Assembly: GCA_030704615.1 (NCBI GenBank)
Contig: CM060732.1
Span: 42,759,053 to 42,823,052, forward strand
Direction: 5' to 3'
Source of the DNA: Takakia lepidozioides
Taxonomy: Eukaryota > Streptophyta > Takakiopsida > Takakiales > Takakiaceae
DNA: 64,000 nucleotides
Each line of letters starts with the position of its first letter. Positions within the stretch are counted from its first letter, which is position 1. A model generated the notes under the pieces. That model was not told the origin of the DNA and made no database searches. It was given only the letters and a program-made list of their open reading frames with translations. The translations under genes were made by a program, and so were the position numbers. Below are positions 12,375 through 23,589 of this stretch, one piece after another.

Positions 12375-14300
12375 TCAAAATTGGTTCGAAGTCCGAGTCT
12401 CTAGAGCTAGAAGGTGGGTGGACTTTTCCTGCAGTCTATATGGTGCTGCTGCCGTTTGATTCAACACGCATAACATCCATTCCCCAGAAAACCTGACTGG
12501 TCGCATCTTGTTTTCTATCTTGTTCCCAAAATTTACTCCAACTGCGGTCACTTCAATGCTAGAGCGCCCGAAATACATTGATATTTTGATTTCCCGATCT
12601 TTGTCTAACTTCAGACCATCGGAAATATCAACTGTAAATGATCCTTCCAGTGTGCAGTCCTGTCCTGTGGTTGAACTTGGACAAACCTCGGAAGAGCTGT
12701 ACAGGTCGATCGTCAGTTTTGTCTGACCATACCGACTTGGGCAAGCGATATGGCTCACACACTGATCGACGTCTACCTGGTTTCCCTTCTCCATGTAGAC
12801 ATTAAAAGCATTGTCGCATTTGACCTCACCATCTACTATTACACGGTATTCAATAGGGTCCTGACCCAATTCAAAATCTTTCAGCATCTCTATGCCGTAT
12901 GTTTTTCTTGCGACTCTTGAGAGAATGATTTCCGGGTGGATTGACAGTGCAACTGCACCCTGGCATACTGCACTTCCAGGATCGGGGGGACTGATAATTT
13001 CATCCACCTGAGAAGAAAATCTCTCTTTGATTCTCTTCATCAAGTAAGGGGATCCGGAGAAACCCCCAACTACAAGTATCACCTTAACGTCCCCGGCCTG
13101 AGACAACTGTGCCGCAATAAGAGCAAGGATTTGCTCTACAACAGGATAAAAAATGCTCACCAAATCTGCGCATGTCAGCACCACATCATCGTAGTTCTTG
13201 TCCGAGTCGGTGGAGCTATCGCCCTCGTACTCCTCCCATGCTGAAACCAATTTGCCTGGCAGCGGGAGGGTTGCTGTCGTACCCAGTTCACCATTGAAAC
13301 TGCACTTGCTACCTTCCCACCACAAAAGTAATTTGGGCAAGGTGGATGGATTCTCGTTCAAAAACTTGCTAAGTCACCCAATTCTCTTTGACAGAAAATC
13401 CACGAAATTTTCGTCCGCGTAAGTGCCACCACATAGACCTCCTGAGCTCCGCGTCACTTCTTTTACTTTGAGTGTTCCGTGAGCATTCTTCTTTTCATGA
13501 ACCACCATGTCGGCAGTTCCACCTCCGATATCAGCTACCAAAAACTTGTCCCCTTTCCCGAGATTCAAGTGTTTGATTTTTTTATGGCAATACATTGCCG
13601 CCGCCTCCGGTTCAAGGGCAACGATGAGTGGATGGGGGCTGGCATGCATCTCATTCGGACCCCCAACAATTCCAGCCTTTTCCATACAAAATTTCATCTG
13701 TTGCTTGGAGGTGTCGCTCCAAATAGAGGGAACAGTAACACACCACTGTATCTGCTCCTTGCTCACTTGGTTTCCGAACCGAGTCTGGAGGTGGTCTATT
13801 ATGAAAAGCGAAATCTCCCTCAAGAAATCTGTGATGACGCGGCCCGTAGTCAGACTTGGTGGAAGGGTTATAGCTGATGAGGGTCCGTCATCTTTGCTCG
13901 CAAGATGTAGCTGAAACCGCTTCAGATAGTGACCTATATTAGCCACCTTCTTGAAGCATCTTGAAGACCTTAAGGAAGACTGAACATCCTTTAAATGCTC
14001 GACCAAAGCTCTCCATCCCCAAGCCTTCAGTTGAAGACCTTGTTGACCTTCCAAGCTGCTCACAGGTTTGTAATACAAACCTGTTAAAGTCTTGCAATAT
14101 GGTCTTCCTCCTCCTTCTGTCTGTTGAGGCCAATCATAGAATGCAAAGATATCTTCGGGATCTGATATGTGTGCATAAGCAAAGCCTGAAAACGTGGTGC
14201 CGAAATCCAGTCCCACCACAAATCTGGCACCAGGGAGTGTTGTGTAGTCCACACCCGCGATGATTCCTTCAAAATCGGAAGAGCAGATTCTGCTAGACAT
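12375..14300 (-). pseudogene. HSPA12-like Hsp70-family ATPase, one in-frame TGA
   Basis: A single open frame of about 640 codons from the ATG at 14300, interrupted once by TGA at 13371-13373. Both halves are in the same frame, so this is a nonsense codon and not a frameshift. Actin/Hsp70 ATPase signatures are present: phosphate-1 'VVGLDFGTTFSGFAY', phosphate-2 'FLVADIGGGTADMVVH', and the adenosine motif 'VVGGFSGSPYLMKRI' in the second half. The divergent linker and C-terminal domain fit the HSPA12 subgroup and not the canonical cytosolic Hsp70s; EEVD is absent. An alternative Met 13 codons upstream (14339) lies in sequence that resembles the upstream minisatellite, so I prefer 14300. An LTR retrotransposon starts only 70 bp above the start codon and has displaced the original upstream region. 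The gene is probably silenced or recently inactivated. A sequencing error at the TGA is the main alternative. Confidence 0.8.
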
Positions 14301-14304
14301 TCTC

Positions 14305-14369
14305 TCAATGTGTGGAAGAACATACAGTCTCCCCTTCAATCCGTGGAAGAGCTCTAGATAGTAACCTCT
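14305..14369. repeat. Minisatellite fragment left of the retrotransposon
   Basis: The sequence 'TTCAATCCGTGGAAGAGCTC' followed by TAGATAG matches the repeat units seen at 20212-20840. The array is thus split by the LTR element; its last five bases here, CCTCT (14365-14369), are the target-site duplication. Confidence 0.8.
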
Positions 14370-15034
14370 TGTTAGGTGCCAGGAACGAAGATCGACCTGT
14401 CAACCAGTTTGGAATAACAAGAGACTGCTAGAATATCGCCGAACTGACAGTTGCAGGTAAAATGGAGCAGGCTCGCGTGCATGAAGAGATCCAGGACTAG
14501 GGATTTAATGATGTGTGCGTGGAGATGGCAAGATGGTTGGAGAAGGGATGATGGCGTACAGGCGCCTGGAGCAGATCTGGATGTGCGTGGAAGCTGATTT
14601 GTAGCACGGCGTGGTGGCTGGGTGGACCGGATGCTATAGCCGGTGCTGTGCTTTTAGAGTGTAGGTTGATGTTGGAATAGACGTCACTGGCCTTTGATGC
14701 CTTGCAGCGGCAGGGACTGTGATTTCTCTTTTGTATAGAGTGATGGTGTAAACCCTGTGAATAGCTTGGAACAAGAAAGGTTCGCTTTAAGACTTGTGAA
14801 TATGCTTTCGTGAAGAACAGGGGTGAACTATCGTGGAGTGGGGTGATCTCTATTACGATCTGAGTCAATGAACAGTGACTGGAATAAAAGAAAATGGTCA
14901 TATGAGTCCGTATTGACGTTGATTCAAGCAAGCAATTTTCTTGGGATCCTTATAGATTCCTTATGAACGGCAAGATAAGAAAAGGGCCTGAATTTGTTCT
15001 GTAGTTGGACTGAGGAAAGAGAGTATCATTTTCA
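14370..15034 (+). repeat. 5' LTR of chromovirus
   Basis: Starts TGTTAGGTGCC and ends TCATTTTCA, two bases before the primer-binding site. It matches 19548-20206 throughout. A stretch GTATAGAG at about 14733-14740 is missing from the 3' copy. Confidence 0.95.
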
Positions 15035-15036
15035 AG

Positions 15037-15048
15037 TGGTATCAGAGC
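15037..15048 (+). promoter_or_regulatory. Primer-binding site, initiator Met-tRNA
   Basis: TGGTATCAGAGC is the complement of the 3' end of plant initiator Met-tRNA and lies two bases after the LTR, as required to prime minus-strand cDNA. Confidence 0.95.
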
Positions 15049-15113
15049 CGTTTTGCGATCGGGGAGAACAGATTGTGAATTTCGGAATTTCCAGAAGTAG
15101 GGTAATCGTGTGA

Positions 15114-18026
15114 ATGAGCCAGATCTCGTTTGGCTCTGTGAGCACACACCCTGGTGACGATGATCACGATAGTGAAATGGCGGGAGACCGTGAGCGCTCA
15201 GATGCGGCCAGTCTGCACCGAGCTTCAGATCGCGAACATGGAAGTCAGTTGTTTTCCCAGAAACAGATAGAGGCGTTAGGTACTTTGATTCGATCTGAGA
15301 TACAAAAATTGGCCCCTGCACAAACTCAAACTGAAAAGCGATCTAGGGAGCTGCCTATGAGTGAGCCATTGAATGAGGGCAAATCTGAGGCCGACTCCCA
15401 TGAAGCCAAGATGAAAAGAAGCAAGGATGTCACCAGGGAAATCAGAAGATTGGTGAGATTGCCAGAATTTTATGGTAAGCCATCTGTCAAGCCCGAGGAA
15501 ATATTGTCTTTCTTGGATACATTAGAAGAGTTCTTTGAGGACGATTATTCAGAGGAAGCCAAGATACAAACAACTGCTCTACAGCTCCGTGATGCCGCCA
15601 AGCTATGGTGGTCGCGCCAGAAGCAGGAACGCCGTGAACACAAGAAACCACCTGTGGATAGTTGGGCTATGTTTAAGACACTGTTCTTAGCCCACTACCT
15701 ACCTGACGACTATGCACACAAGATGAAAGTTGAATTGTTCAGGCTGAAACAGGAGACTATGAGCGTGAGAGAGTTTAAGACGAGATTTGAAACCCATGCC
15801 AGTTATTTCTCCTCGTTGAGTGAAGAGGACAGAGTTGATTTTTTTGTTGATGGCCTCAGTGATTCTCTCAAATTTAAGGTCAAAGCCCACAACCCTCGTA
15901 CCGAGGCAGAAGCATATCGTTTGGCCTGTAATTTTGAGAACGAAGTGAGGGCACAACGTTCTTCGAATTTTGCTCGTGGCATGGCAGAGTTCAAGCCTAG
16001 ATCATCTGGTCCTTGGCAGTCACCAGCGAAGAGAGGGAATTGGAAGAGATTTAAACCGTTTAAGAAGGTGGGGGATCAAGCTACACGGAGACCGCCCATG
16101 AGGGCTCCTTCAAGGCTCACTTTCAAAGAGCAGGAAGAACACAGGCGTAAGGGTTTGTGTTTCTTGTGCCATGAACCCGGACACAGAGCTGCTGAGTGTA
16201 TGAAGTACCCGAATTATCGTCAGGCTCGACAGACAGCCGCCTTGATAGTTGAAGAACCTGCAGAACCTTGTGCGGTTGTTGAAACTGGGGAGAAGTCAGG
16301 ACAAGAAAAAAGGAAAGGTCCTAATGTGCGGGTTTCTGCAGCTATCATTGGAGACCAAATAGAGCATGACCCCAGTGTGATACGGGTTCAGGGGAGAGTT
16401 GCTAAAATTCCCACTCAAGTGCTGATTGATACATGCAGCACTCATAACCTGTTGTTAAAGGATTTTGCTGACAAGTTGGGACTAGTTCAAGAAGACATGC
16501 AACCCTGTCAAATCCTGTCACCAGATGGTGGCGTGGATTCTACGCACAAACACATCCCAAAGGTACCGATGGTCATGCAAGGAGTACAAACTATGGCTGA
16601 CTTCGAGGTCTGGGAGGGAGCTCGGTACGACTGCATCCTTGGCATGCGGTGGCTGGATCCGGTTGATGCTGTGGTGGCTTGCAAATCCGGATTGGTTAGT
16701 GGTACCTTGCCCAACGGGAAGGGATTCAATATCAAAGGTACTAGAGCTCTTCCCAATGTACCTGTCTTGTCAGCTATTCAGATGAAGAGATGTATGCGGA
16801 GGGGAAATGCTCAACTTTTTACTGTTAGCTTGCATGAGGTATTGGAAACAAATCAGGGAGAAGGGAAGTCGCATCCCAGACTTGGCCTAATCCTGAATGA
16901 ATATAAAGATATGTTTCTTGATGAGATCCCTGGGATGCCCCCTGAACGGGAGGTTGATCATGCTATCGAGTTGATGTCAGATGCTGTACCGGTTGCAAGG
17001 GCACCGTACAGGCATTCAATTGCAGAAAGTGAAGAGTTAGAAAGGCAGTTGAATGACCTGTTGGAAAAGGGGTATATACGTCCAAGTAAATCCCCTTGGG
17101 GTGCCCCTGTAATGTTTAAGAAGAAGAAAGACGGGACTTTGAGACTGTGTGTGGACTATAGATGGTTGAATAAGGTCACCATCAAGAATAAGTTTTCTTT
17201 GCCTCGTGTGGACGATTTGTTTGACTATCTATATGGGAGTCAGGTTTTTTCAAAACTTGATTTTCGATCTGGATATCATCAGATACGGATCAAGAATTCT
17301 GACATACCAAAGACAGGATTTCGATCTCGTTTTGGTCATTACGAATTCTTGGTGATGCCATTTGGGCTCACGAATGCTCCAACAACATTTACTCATATGA
17401 TGAATTCTCTGTTCCAGAAATATTTGGGGAAGATGGTCCTAGTCTACATGGATGATATACTAATATATTCGAAGTCTGAAGAAGAACATGAACAACATTT
17501 ACGCTTGGTCTTAGACATACTGAGAGAGAGCCATCTGTTTGCTAAGAGAAGCAAGTGTGAGTTCTTTGTAGACCACATGGATTACTTGGGATTTTGCATC
17601 TCCAAAGATGGAATCTCAATTGATCCTAAGAAAGTCCAGACCGTGGTTGAATGGCCTAAACCAAGTGATAAGACTGAGGTCAGGAGCTTTATTGGGTTTG
17701 CTAGCTTCCTACGGAAGTTCGTCAAATCTTTTTCACAGATTGCAGCCCCTTTGACTGACCTGCTTAAGGACTCGAGTCCTGTAAGCTTGAGGGACGTCTA
17801 GACAAGAGAATGTGATAACAGTTTCGAGAAATTGAAGTTTGCCTTGACACATGCTCTTGTACTAAGATTGCTCGACCCTGCGAAGGGAGCAATCGTACTA
17901 TGTACCGATGCAAGTAATTTTGCTATTGGGGCAGTGCTGATGCAAGATGGGCAAGTGATTGCCTACGAATATCGAAAGATCAGTCCAGCAGAAAAGAATT
18001 ACCCAACTCATGAAAAAGAACGTTGA
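15114..18026 (+). pseudogene. Chromovirus gag-protease-RT-RNase H polyprotein, broken
   Basis: A frame opens at ATG 15114 and runs 895 codons to an in-frame TAG at 17799, then continues in the same frame to 18026. Domains: Retrotrans_gag around residues 145-285; CCHC knuckle '[14 protein letters not shown]' (349-362); aspartic protease around 400-530; RT around 640-815 with '[12 protein letters not shown]' and catalytic YMDD at 778-781; then the first half of RNase H ('VLCTDASNFAIGAVL'). The protease signature reads D-T-C (439-441) in place of D-T/S-G, a change expected to damage the active site. A 1-bp deletion near 18020 moves the rest of RNase H to another frame. Gag and RT motifs look otherwise intact, so decay is recent. 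Confidence 0.92.
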
Positions 18027-18526
18027 CAATAGTTCATGCTCTGAAGATATGGAGGCATTATTTGCTTCCAGTTGATTTTGTGATAGAGACTGACCATCAG
18101 AGTTTGAAATACTTGACCACACAACCTCATTTGAGTCAGAGGCAGATTAGGTGGTCAGAACTGCTTCAGCAGTTCCATTATGACCTAAAGTATATCAAGG
18201 GGAGAGAGAACGTGATTGCTGATGCACTTTCTAGGAGACCATTACAAACTAATGTTGTCTCATGCGTCAGTAGCACTATAATTCAAGACATTAAAGGTCA
18301 GTATGAGGTCGATGAATTCTTCAAAGAGCCATTCAAGAGTTTGTCTCGTGACCAAAGAACTTCTATTGAGAAAGAGAAGTACCGGCCATACCTCTTGAGA
18401 GATGGGGTGTTATTTTATGATGGTCGGCTGTGTGTTCCCCTGATTCCAGACTTGAGATTGCGGATTATTCATGACAGTCACAATATTCCAATCTCTGGAC
18501 ACCCGGGCTTTCAGAGAACCTATTAA
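18023..18526 (+). pseudogene. Chromovirus RNase H end and integrase start
   Basis: This frame continues the polyprotein after the 1-bp deletion. It includes 'VIETDHQSLKYL' and 'GRENVIADALSRR', the RNase H terminus, and then the linker to integrase. It ends at 'ISGHPGFQRTY', the first half of the HHCC zinc-binding region. The following ~75 residues expected of a Ty3/gypsy integrase (CxxC pair and first catalytic Asp) are missing. Confidence 0.88.
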
Positions 18527-19553
18527 TATCATGGTGGTTGTAGATAGGCTGTCTAAGATAGCCCACTTGATACCTACAAGGATGAGTGCTACGGCATCTG
18601 ATGTTGCATCCTTGTACATGAAAGAGATATTCAGGATCCATGGTCTGCCTCGGGAGATTATTTGTGACAGGGACTCAAAGTTTACAAGTCATTTTTGGAT
18701 TGATTTGTTCAAGAAATTGGGAACCAAGGTGAAACTGAGTACGGCCTTTCACCCAGAAACAGAAGCTCAAACAGAAAGGACCAACCGTACAATAGAAGAT
18801 ATGTTGAGGATGTACGTTGGTGAAAGACGGTCCTCTTGGGAACAATATCTGTATATGGTGGAATTTGCTTATAACAAGCATTTCCATAGTGCCATTGGCA
18901 TGAGCCCATTTGAAGCTTTATATGGACGAGATTGCTTGGCTCCTGATTCGCTTATTACACCACCATCAAGTATGCAGAGTGTGAATGACAGAATCAAAGA
19001 GATCCACTCTGTCCTAGATCTGGTGAAGCATAGTATGCAGGCTGCACAAGAACGGGCCAAGTTCTTTGCTGATAAGCACATGACTTTTCGTGAATTTGCC
19101 ATTGGTGATATGGTGTTTTTGAAAGTTACACCTAAAAGAAACAATCTAACACTGGGCAAGTGTTATAAGTTGTCACCAAGGTTTTGTGGCCCGTTTAAAA
19201 TCCTGGAACGCCATGGCACAATGGCCTATGAGTTGGATCTACCTCCAACATGGAAGATCCATAAAACTTTCCATGTCAGCCTTCTCCGGAGGTATATGTC
19301 AGACCCATCACACATCTTGCCGACGTTGCCTCAAGCCATGAATGATGGTCAGCTGATGGCTGAACCCGAAAAGATTCTAGAAACACGAGTGAAGCACCTA
19401 CGCAACCGTTCTTGGAAAGAACATTTGATTAAGTGGTTGCATTACCCAGAGACAGAAACTACTTGGGAGAAGGAAAATGAATTGACATTGAGTTACCCCT
19501 CATTTTCTGTCATTGAGGACAATGACCTATCTTTGGGAGGGGGAATTTGTTAG
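18527..19553 (+). pseudogene. Chromovirus integrase core remnant with chromodomain
   Basis: After the internal deletion the frame resumes at 'MVVVDRLSKIAHLIP'. The second catalytic Asp ('CDRDSKFTSHFW') and the Glu ('TEAQTERTNRTIED') are present, the first Asp is lost. The GPY/F-type segment ('GPFKILERHG', 'HKTFHVSLLRRY') follows. The C-terminus 'PEKILETRVKHL', 'HLIKWLHYPETETTWE' is a chromodomain, the module by which chromoviruses target chromatin marks. The stop lies just inside the 3' LTR. The protein cannot be catalytically active as read. Confidence 0.9.
19535..19545 (+). promoter_or_regulatory. Polypurine tract of chromovirus
   Basis: GGGAGGGGGAA ends two bases before the 3' LTR, where plus-strand cDNA synthesis is primed. 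Confidence 0.9.
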
Positions 19554-20206
19554 GTGCCAGGAACGAAGATCGACCTGTCAACCAGTTTGGAATAACAAGA
19601 GACTGCTAGAATATCGCCGAACTGACAGTTGTAGGTAAAATGGAGCAGGCTCGCGTGCATAAAGAGATCCAGGACTAGGGATTTAATGATGTGTGCGTGG
19701 AGATGGCAAGATGGTTGGAGAAGGGATGATGGCGTACAGGCGCCTGGAGCAGATCTGGATGCGCGTGAAAGCTGATTTGTAGCACGGCGTGGTGGCTGGG
19801 TGGACCGGATGCTATAGCCGGTGCTGTGCTTTTAGAGTGTAGGTTGATGTTGGAATAGACGTCACTGGCCTTTGATGCCTTGCAGCGGCAGGGACTGTGA
19901 TTTCTCTTTTGATGGTGTAAACCCTGTGAATAACTTGGAACAAGAAAGGTTCGCTTTAAGACTTGTGAATATGCTTTCGTGAAGAACAGTGGTGAACGAT
20001 CGTGGAGTGGGGTGATCTCTATTACGATCTGAGTCAATGAACAGTGACTGGAATAAAAGAAAATGGTCATATGAGTCCGTATTGACGTTGATTCAAGCAA
20101 GCAATTTTCTTGGGATCCTGATAGATTCCCTATGAACGGCAAGATAAGAAAAGGGCCTGAATTTGTTCTGTAGTTGGACTGAGGAAAGAGAGTAAGATCC
20201 TTTTCA
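19548..20206 (+). repeat. 3' LTR of chromovirus
   Basis: Matches 14370-15034. It begins TGTTAGGTGCC directly after the polypurine tract and ends TTTTCA, followed by the CCTCT target duplication at 20207-20211. Confidence 0.95.
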
Positions 20207-20840
20207 CCTCTCCTTTAATCTGTGGTAGAAGAGCAGGTTCGGCTATCTAGATATACTTCTCCTTTAACCCGTGGAAGTACAGATTCGGCTATCTAGATAG
20301 TTTCCCTTGAATCCGTGTAAGAGCTCTAGATAGTCGTCTCTCCTTTAATCCCTGGAAGAAGAGCAGATTCGGTCAGATATGATTCTGATCAGCCTTTAAT
20401 CCGTGGAATCTTGAGCTGATCTTGAGCTGATATATAATTCGGCTCAAGGTAGTCTCTCCTTTAATCGGTGGAAGAGCAGATTCGGCTATCTAGATACACT
20501 TCTCCTTTAACCCTTAAAAGAGCAGATTCGGCTATCTAGATGCACTTCTCCTTTAACCCGTGAAAGAGCAGATTCGGCTATCTAGATAGTTTCCCTTCAA
20601 TCAGTGTAAGAGCTCTAGATAGTACGTTGTCTCTCGGTCAGATATGATTTTCAATCCGTGGAAGCTTGAGCTGATAATTCGGCTCAAGGAGGGCTCAAGG
20701 TAGTCTCCCCTTAATCGACCGGTGGAAGAGCAGATTCGGCTCTAGATATGTTTCTCCTTAATTAATATTCCGTGGAAGAGCAGATTCGGCTAGTATCTCT
20801 GCAAATTGAGATCATATTGTCTCTCCTTTAAATCGTGCGC
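20207..20840. repeat. Degenerate minisatellite, ~45-60 bp units
   Basis: About ten irregular copies of 'CTCCTTTAATCCGTGGAAGA', 'GCAGATTCGGCTATCTAGAT' and variants. Some units carry an inserted 'TTGAGCTGAT' or 'GCTCTAGATAG'. The unit also occurs at 14305-14364 just above the HSPA12-like start codon, so the array originally abutted that gene and was split by the retrotransposon. Confidence 0.85.
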
Positions 20841-21346
20841 CCATCCATATCTTCTCTATATCTGTATTGACGGTCACAGATCCGTATCTCATCCGTATCC
20901 GTACCTTCGGGCACACCTAATTAGTAATCACCGGCTAGATTCTACGGCCTGACGTCGTCGAGGCAGCAGCTGCACTAGATAAGGACGCTGAGTTACGACT
21001 AAAAGATATGGAAGACCCAATGAATTCCTACTCGAGTCATGCTGGAGAGTTGCATGAGGAGGCCCAACTTACCTGTACTGCAGCAGGCTTGGCCTCCTTA
21101 TGGAACCGACAATGTTGTGGAGCACGAAACTTCTATACCCGAAAATCAGCAACATTTTTATGCCTCCTGGCAAGGATTTGCAGACGTGCCTAGAAGAAAC
21201 GACCGTGGCATTATACCGAACTTCCTCTCGCATCTAAGAATTCTGAGTCGATGGGTCCGAAGGTTTTTCGCGAGCTTGGGCGGGGCTCTACGATATCCGA
21301 GACGGATCCGAAGGAAGATAGCTGAGAGAACTGTGTCCGAGAATGC
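20841..21346 (+). other. Unassigned coding-like segment
   Basis: Two overlapping frames (21008-21193 and 21039-21422) carry an Ala/Glu-rich start and an Arg-rich stretch. Neither has a domain I recognise. The 127-codon frame ends inside the dispersed repeat that starts at 21347, so part of it is repeat sequence. It might be a relic of a retrotransposon leader or an exon of the original neighbour of the minisatellite. Confidence 0.25.
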
Positions 21347-21644
21347 AAGTCATATTCTGGCACCGGATTCTAGGGCCCTACAGACAGAGATAGACCAGGA
21401 CCCTGCAGACGAGAGCCCTTAAATCCGGCCCTACTAGGAATTAAGTGAATGGAGGCTGCAGGATGGCGGCTGAAGGCCTCTGATCGAGCAAAGTGCTCTC
21501 ACGGAGCTGATTTGTCTTCACTCCTCGATTTTCAGACACCGAGGGAGGGGCAGAGGAGTGTGACACATAAATATCCACGTCCGCCGAAAATTACACGCAT
21601 GAAAAAAATTAAATTAGATTTAATTTTAGTAATTTGAGAGGGCC
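21347..21644. repeat. ~300-bp dispersed repeat, copy 1
   Basis: Matches 53847-54144 in the same orientation at roughly 85% by eye. The shared unit runs from GTCATATTCTGGCACCGGAT to AGTAATTTGAGAGGGCC. Both copies share 'GGAATTAAGTGAA' and 'ATCCACGTCCGCC'. Flanks differ on both sides, so this is a mobile or once-mobile unit; TIRs and target duplications were not found. Confidence 0.85.
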
Positions 21645-22388
21645 TGTGATGCATATATTGGTACAAATTTCTTTTCAGATCGTTTTTTATCTTAAGACAG
21701 ACAGTTTAGGCATTGTACTGCCAAAGCAGGGCAATTTGCGAGTTATCTGGGAATCGCTAATAAAGCACGTAGGACTTTAGATCATGTCTGAGACGACCAT
21801 GGAGAAGTTTTGGCGTCAAAATGACCGTAGGGAGCTGCATCGACAGCGAGTTAGGCTGCCAATTCGGTACCAGTAACGACAACATGCACTTGTTTGAAAC
21901 ATTACATGACGACTGTTCCAGTCCCGGATTGCGATCTCTCTATTCTCCCGCCTTTCAAGTCCAGTAGGAGCACGCGGCGAGGAGTCTTGGCAATTGGAGG
22001 AAACAATATGTATAGCGATGAAATATCGCGACAAAACAAGTGCTGCATCGGAGCAAACGACGGATGAATGAGCTTCCCGGCGAAGTTTTGAACTCCTCAA
22101 TGATGCAAAGTGTGTAGGAGGGAACTCCAGATGATCTGTGACCTAGACCCTGGGGGCACCACCCGTATTTTTACTGCCAGGAAGCGGCAGACTGCTTATA
22201 TGGCAAAACCATGGAAACCAACCAAATGTATGTCTTTTCTTTTCCGATTTCCTTGAGATTTTACAAGAAGCTACGGGGCATCTAATTATAATTTGTCACC
22301 AAGTTTGGGGATTTTTTGAGGTGATGAAAGACGGCATCAAATTATCAAGCCAGAGGCAGTTGCGAAAGATGATTAAATGGAATTCTAG
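21645..22388. other. No gene recognised
   Basis: Only short frames (for example 21816-22100 minus, 94 codons, no recognisable domain). No repeats noticed. Confidence 0.35.
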
Positions 22389-22485
22389 TTCATCCAATGG
22401 ATGAAAATTGGAAATAAGACTTGCAAGCTGGATGGATGAGAAGACAACCTAGCGCCAACTGGTCATCCATTGGATGGATGAAAAA
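22389..22485. mobile_element. Small foldback (MITE-like) element, copy 1
   Basis: A 97-bp unit whose ends are inverted copies of TTTTCATCCA...TGGATGAA-type sequence, each itself palindromic (TTCATCCAATGGATGAA). A diverged copy lies at 50142-50240 in the opposite orientation. Short length, terminal dyads and dispersal fit a foldback MITE; target duplications are not clear. Confidence 0.6.
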
Positions 22486-23589
22486 CCAGATTTATCATTA
22501 CACCAAGGTTTTCCATCTATGGTTATTATTTTATGGTGATCTATCGTTTTTAAATTATAGACTCATGTAGGAAATAATAGTTTCAGACTATCCTTCACTA
22601 GTTTAAGAGGCCCCAAAAACATAATAAAAGAAGAGCATGCTCCTCGATTAATTGAGCCCCAAACAATCTTGATGGCATCTTAGTTCTATCCATGATGTTT
22701 ATTTTAGACAGGATTTAGCAAGCTAATTTCAGGAGCAGTAGCCTAGTGGGGATGAAAGCACTAGAGGAGAATGGCTCAACAGGTTAATTATGTTAATAAC
22801 TTCCTCTACTTTGAACCTCTAAGGTCATGTAATATCTTTAATAGATGGGGCTTTATGTATGACCAATTCTAGTGACGACTCAAGGTTGGAGACTAGTTTT
22901 ACTGTAGAGCATGAATAGGGTGCCATAGTGCCACGTCATCATCGTCATTTGTTCTACATCTGCCTTGTCTGCCCGAAAAATTTATTACCTATAAAAAGTT
23001 AAAATAAGAAGATGTCATCTATGTTCGCCACGTTTCCAAGGCCATGTCATCAACATACATTCTTGAAGCTGCCCGGATTGCCTAGGAGAGAAAAACTGAA
23101 TTATGAAAATCATTTTTATTAAATCTGCTATAATCTTAATTATAATATATAATATATAATATAATTAACTATAATTTCTATAATCCTTTCAGCATTGTTG
23201 TGGTGCAACAATACCCTTGATATAGACTTGTTCATGGTCTGAGTGTAGTCACCGCAAGATATGACATAATGTTATCCCCCCGCTACCTTAGCATAATTCA
23301 ATAATCCTAAATAAAACACAAGTTTTTGCTTTGTAAAGTTTTTATATATTTATATTAATATAGCATATCAAATATTCATGTTGCTGCTGATATTTAAAAA
23401 TAACCTATTAAAAAATGTTGTATATTAGAAAAATATATAATTATAGGGTGTAGAAAAAACCAAAAAAATAAATTAATACCCCCCAGAAAAATACCTTTTT
23501 TATCTCACGTGTCTACCAAATTGACAAGGAGCGGCCCCCCCGAGCTCCACATAGACGATCTTCATGTTAAATTGTTGTCGTCACTCCGC
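22486..23589. other. AT-rich intergenic DNA
   Basis: No gene, RNA or tandem array was recognised. Sequence is AT-rich with TATAATATATAAT runs near 23138-23170. Confidence 0.4.

Larger units (their letters stand above)
14370..20206 (+). mobile_element. Ty3/gypsy chromovirus, full-length but defective
   Basis: A 5.84 kb element bounded by LTRs of 665 and 659 bp that start TGTTAGG and end TTTTCA. A 5-bp duplication CCTCT flanks it (14365-14369 and 20207-20211). Order: LTR, PBS, gag-PR-RT-RNase H-IN-chromodomain, PPT, LTR, the Ty3/gypsy gene order. The LTRs differ by roughly ten substitutions plus a 9-bp and a few small indels by eye, so insertion is fairly recent. The pol frame is broken at 17799 (TAG), about 18020 (1-bp deletion) and about 18526 (integrase deletion), so this copy could move only in trans. 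It is inserted in the minisatellite upstream of the HSPA12-like frame and on the opposite strand to it. Confidence 0.95.

Noticed and set aside
13479-13914. Plus-strand ORFs of 132-135 codons inside the Hsp70-like gene
   Set aside because: Antisense shadows of the ATPase coding sequence.
14497-15321. Minus-strand ORFs in the LTR (144 and 123 codons; another at 19675-20142)
   Set aside because: They fall within LTR and gag start, recur in both LTRs and match no protein; shadows of repeat sequence.
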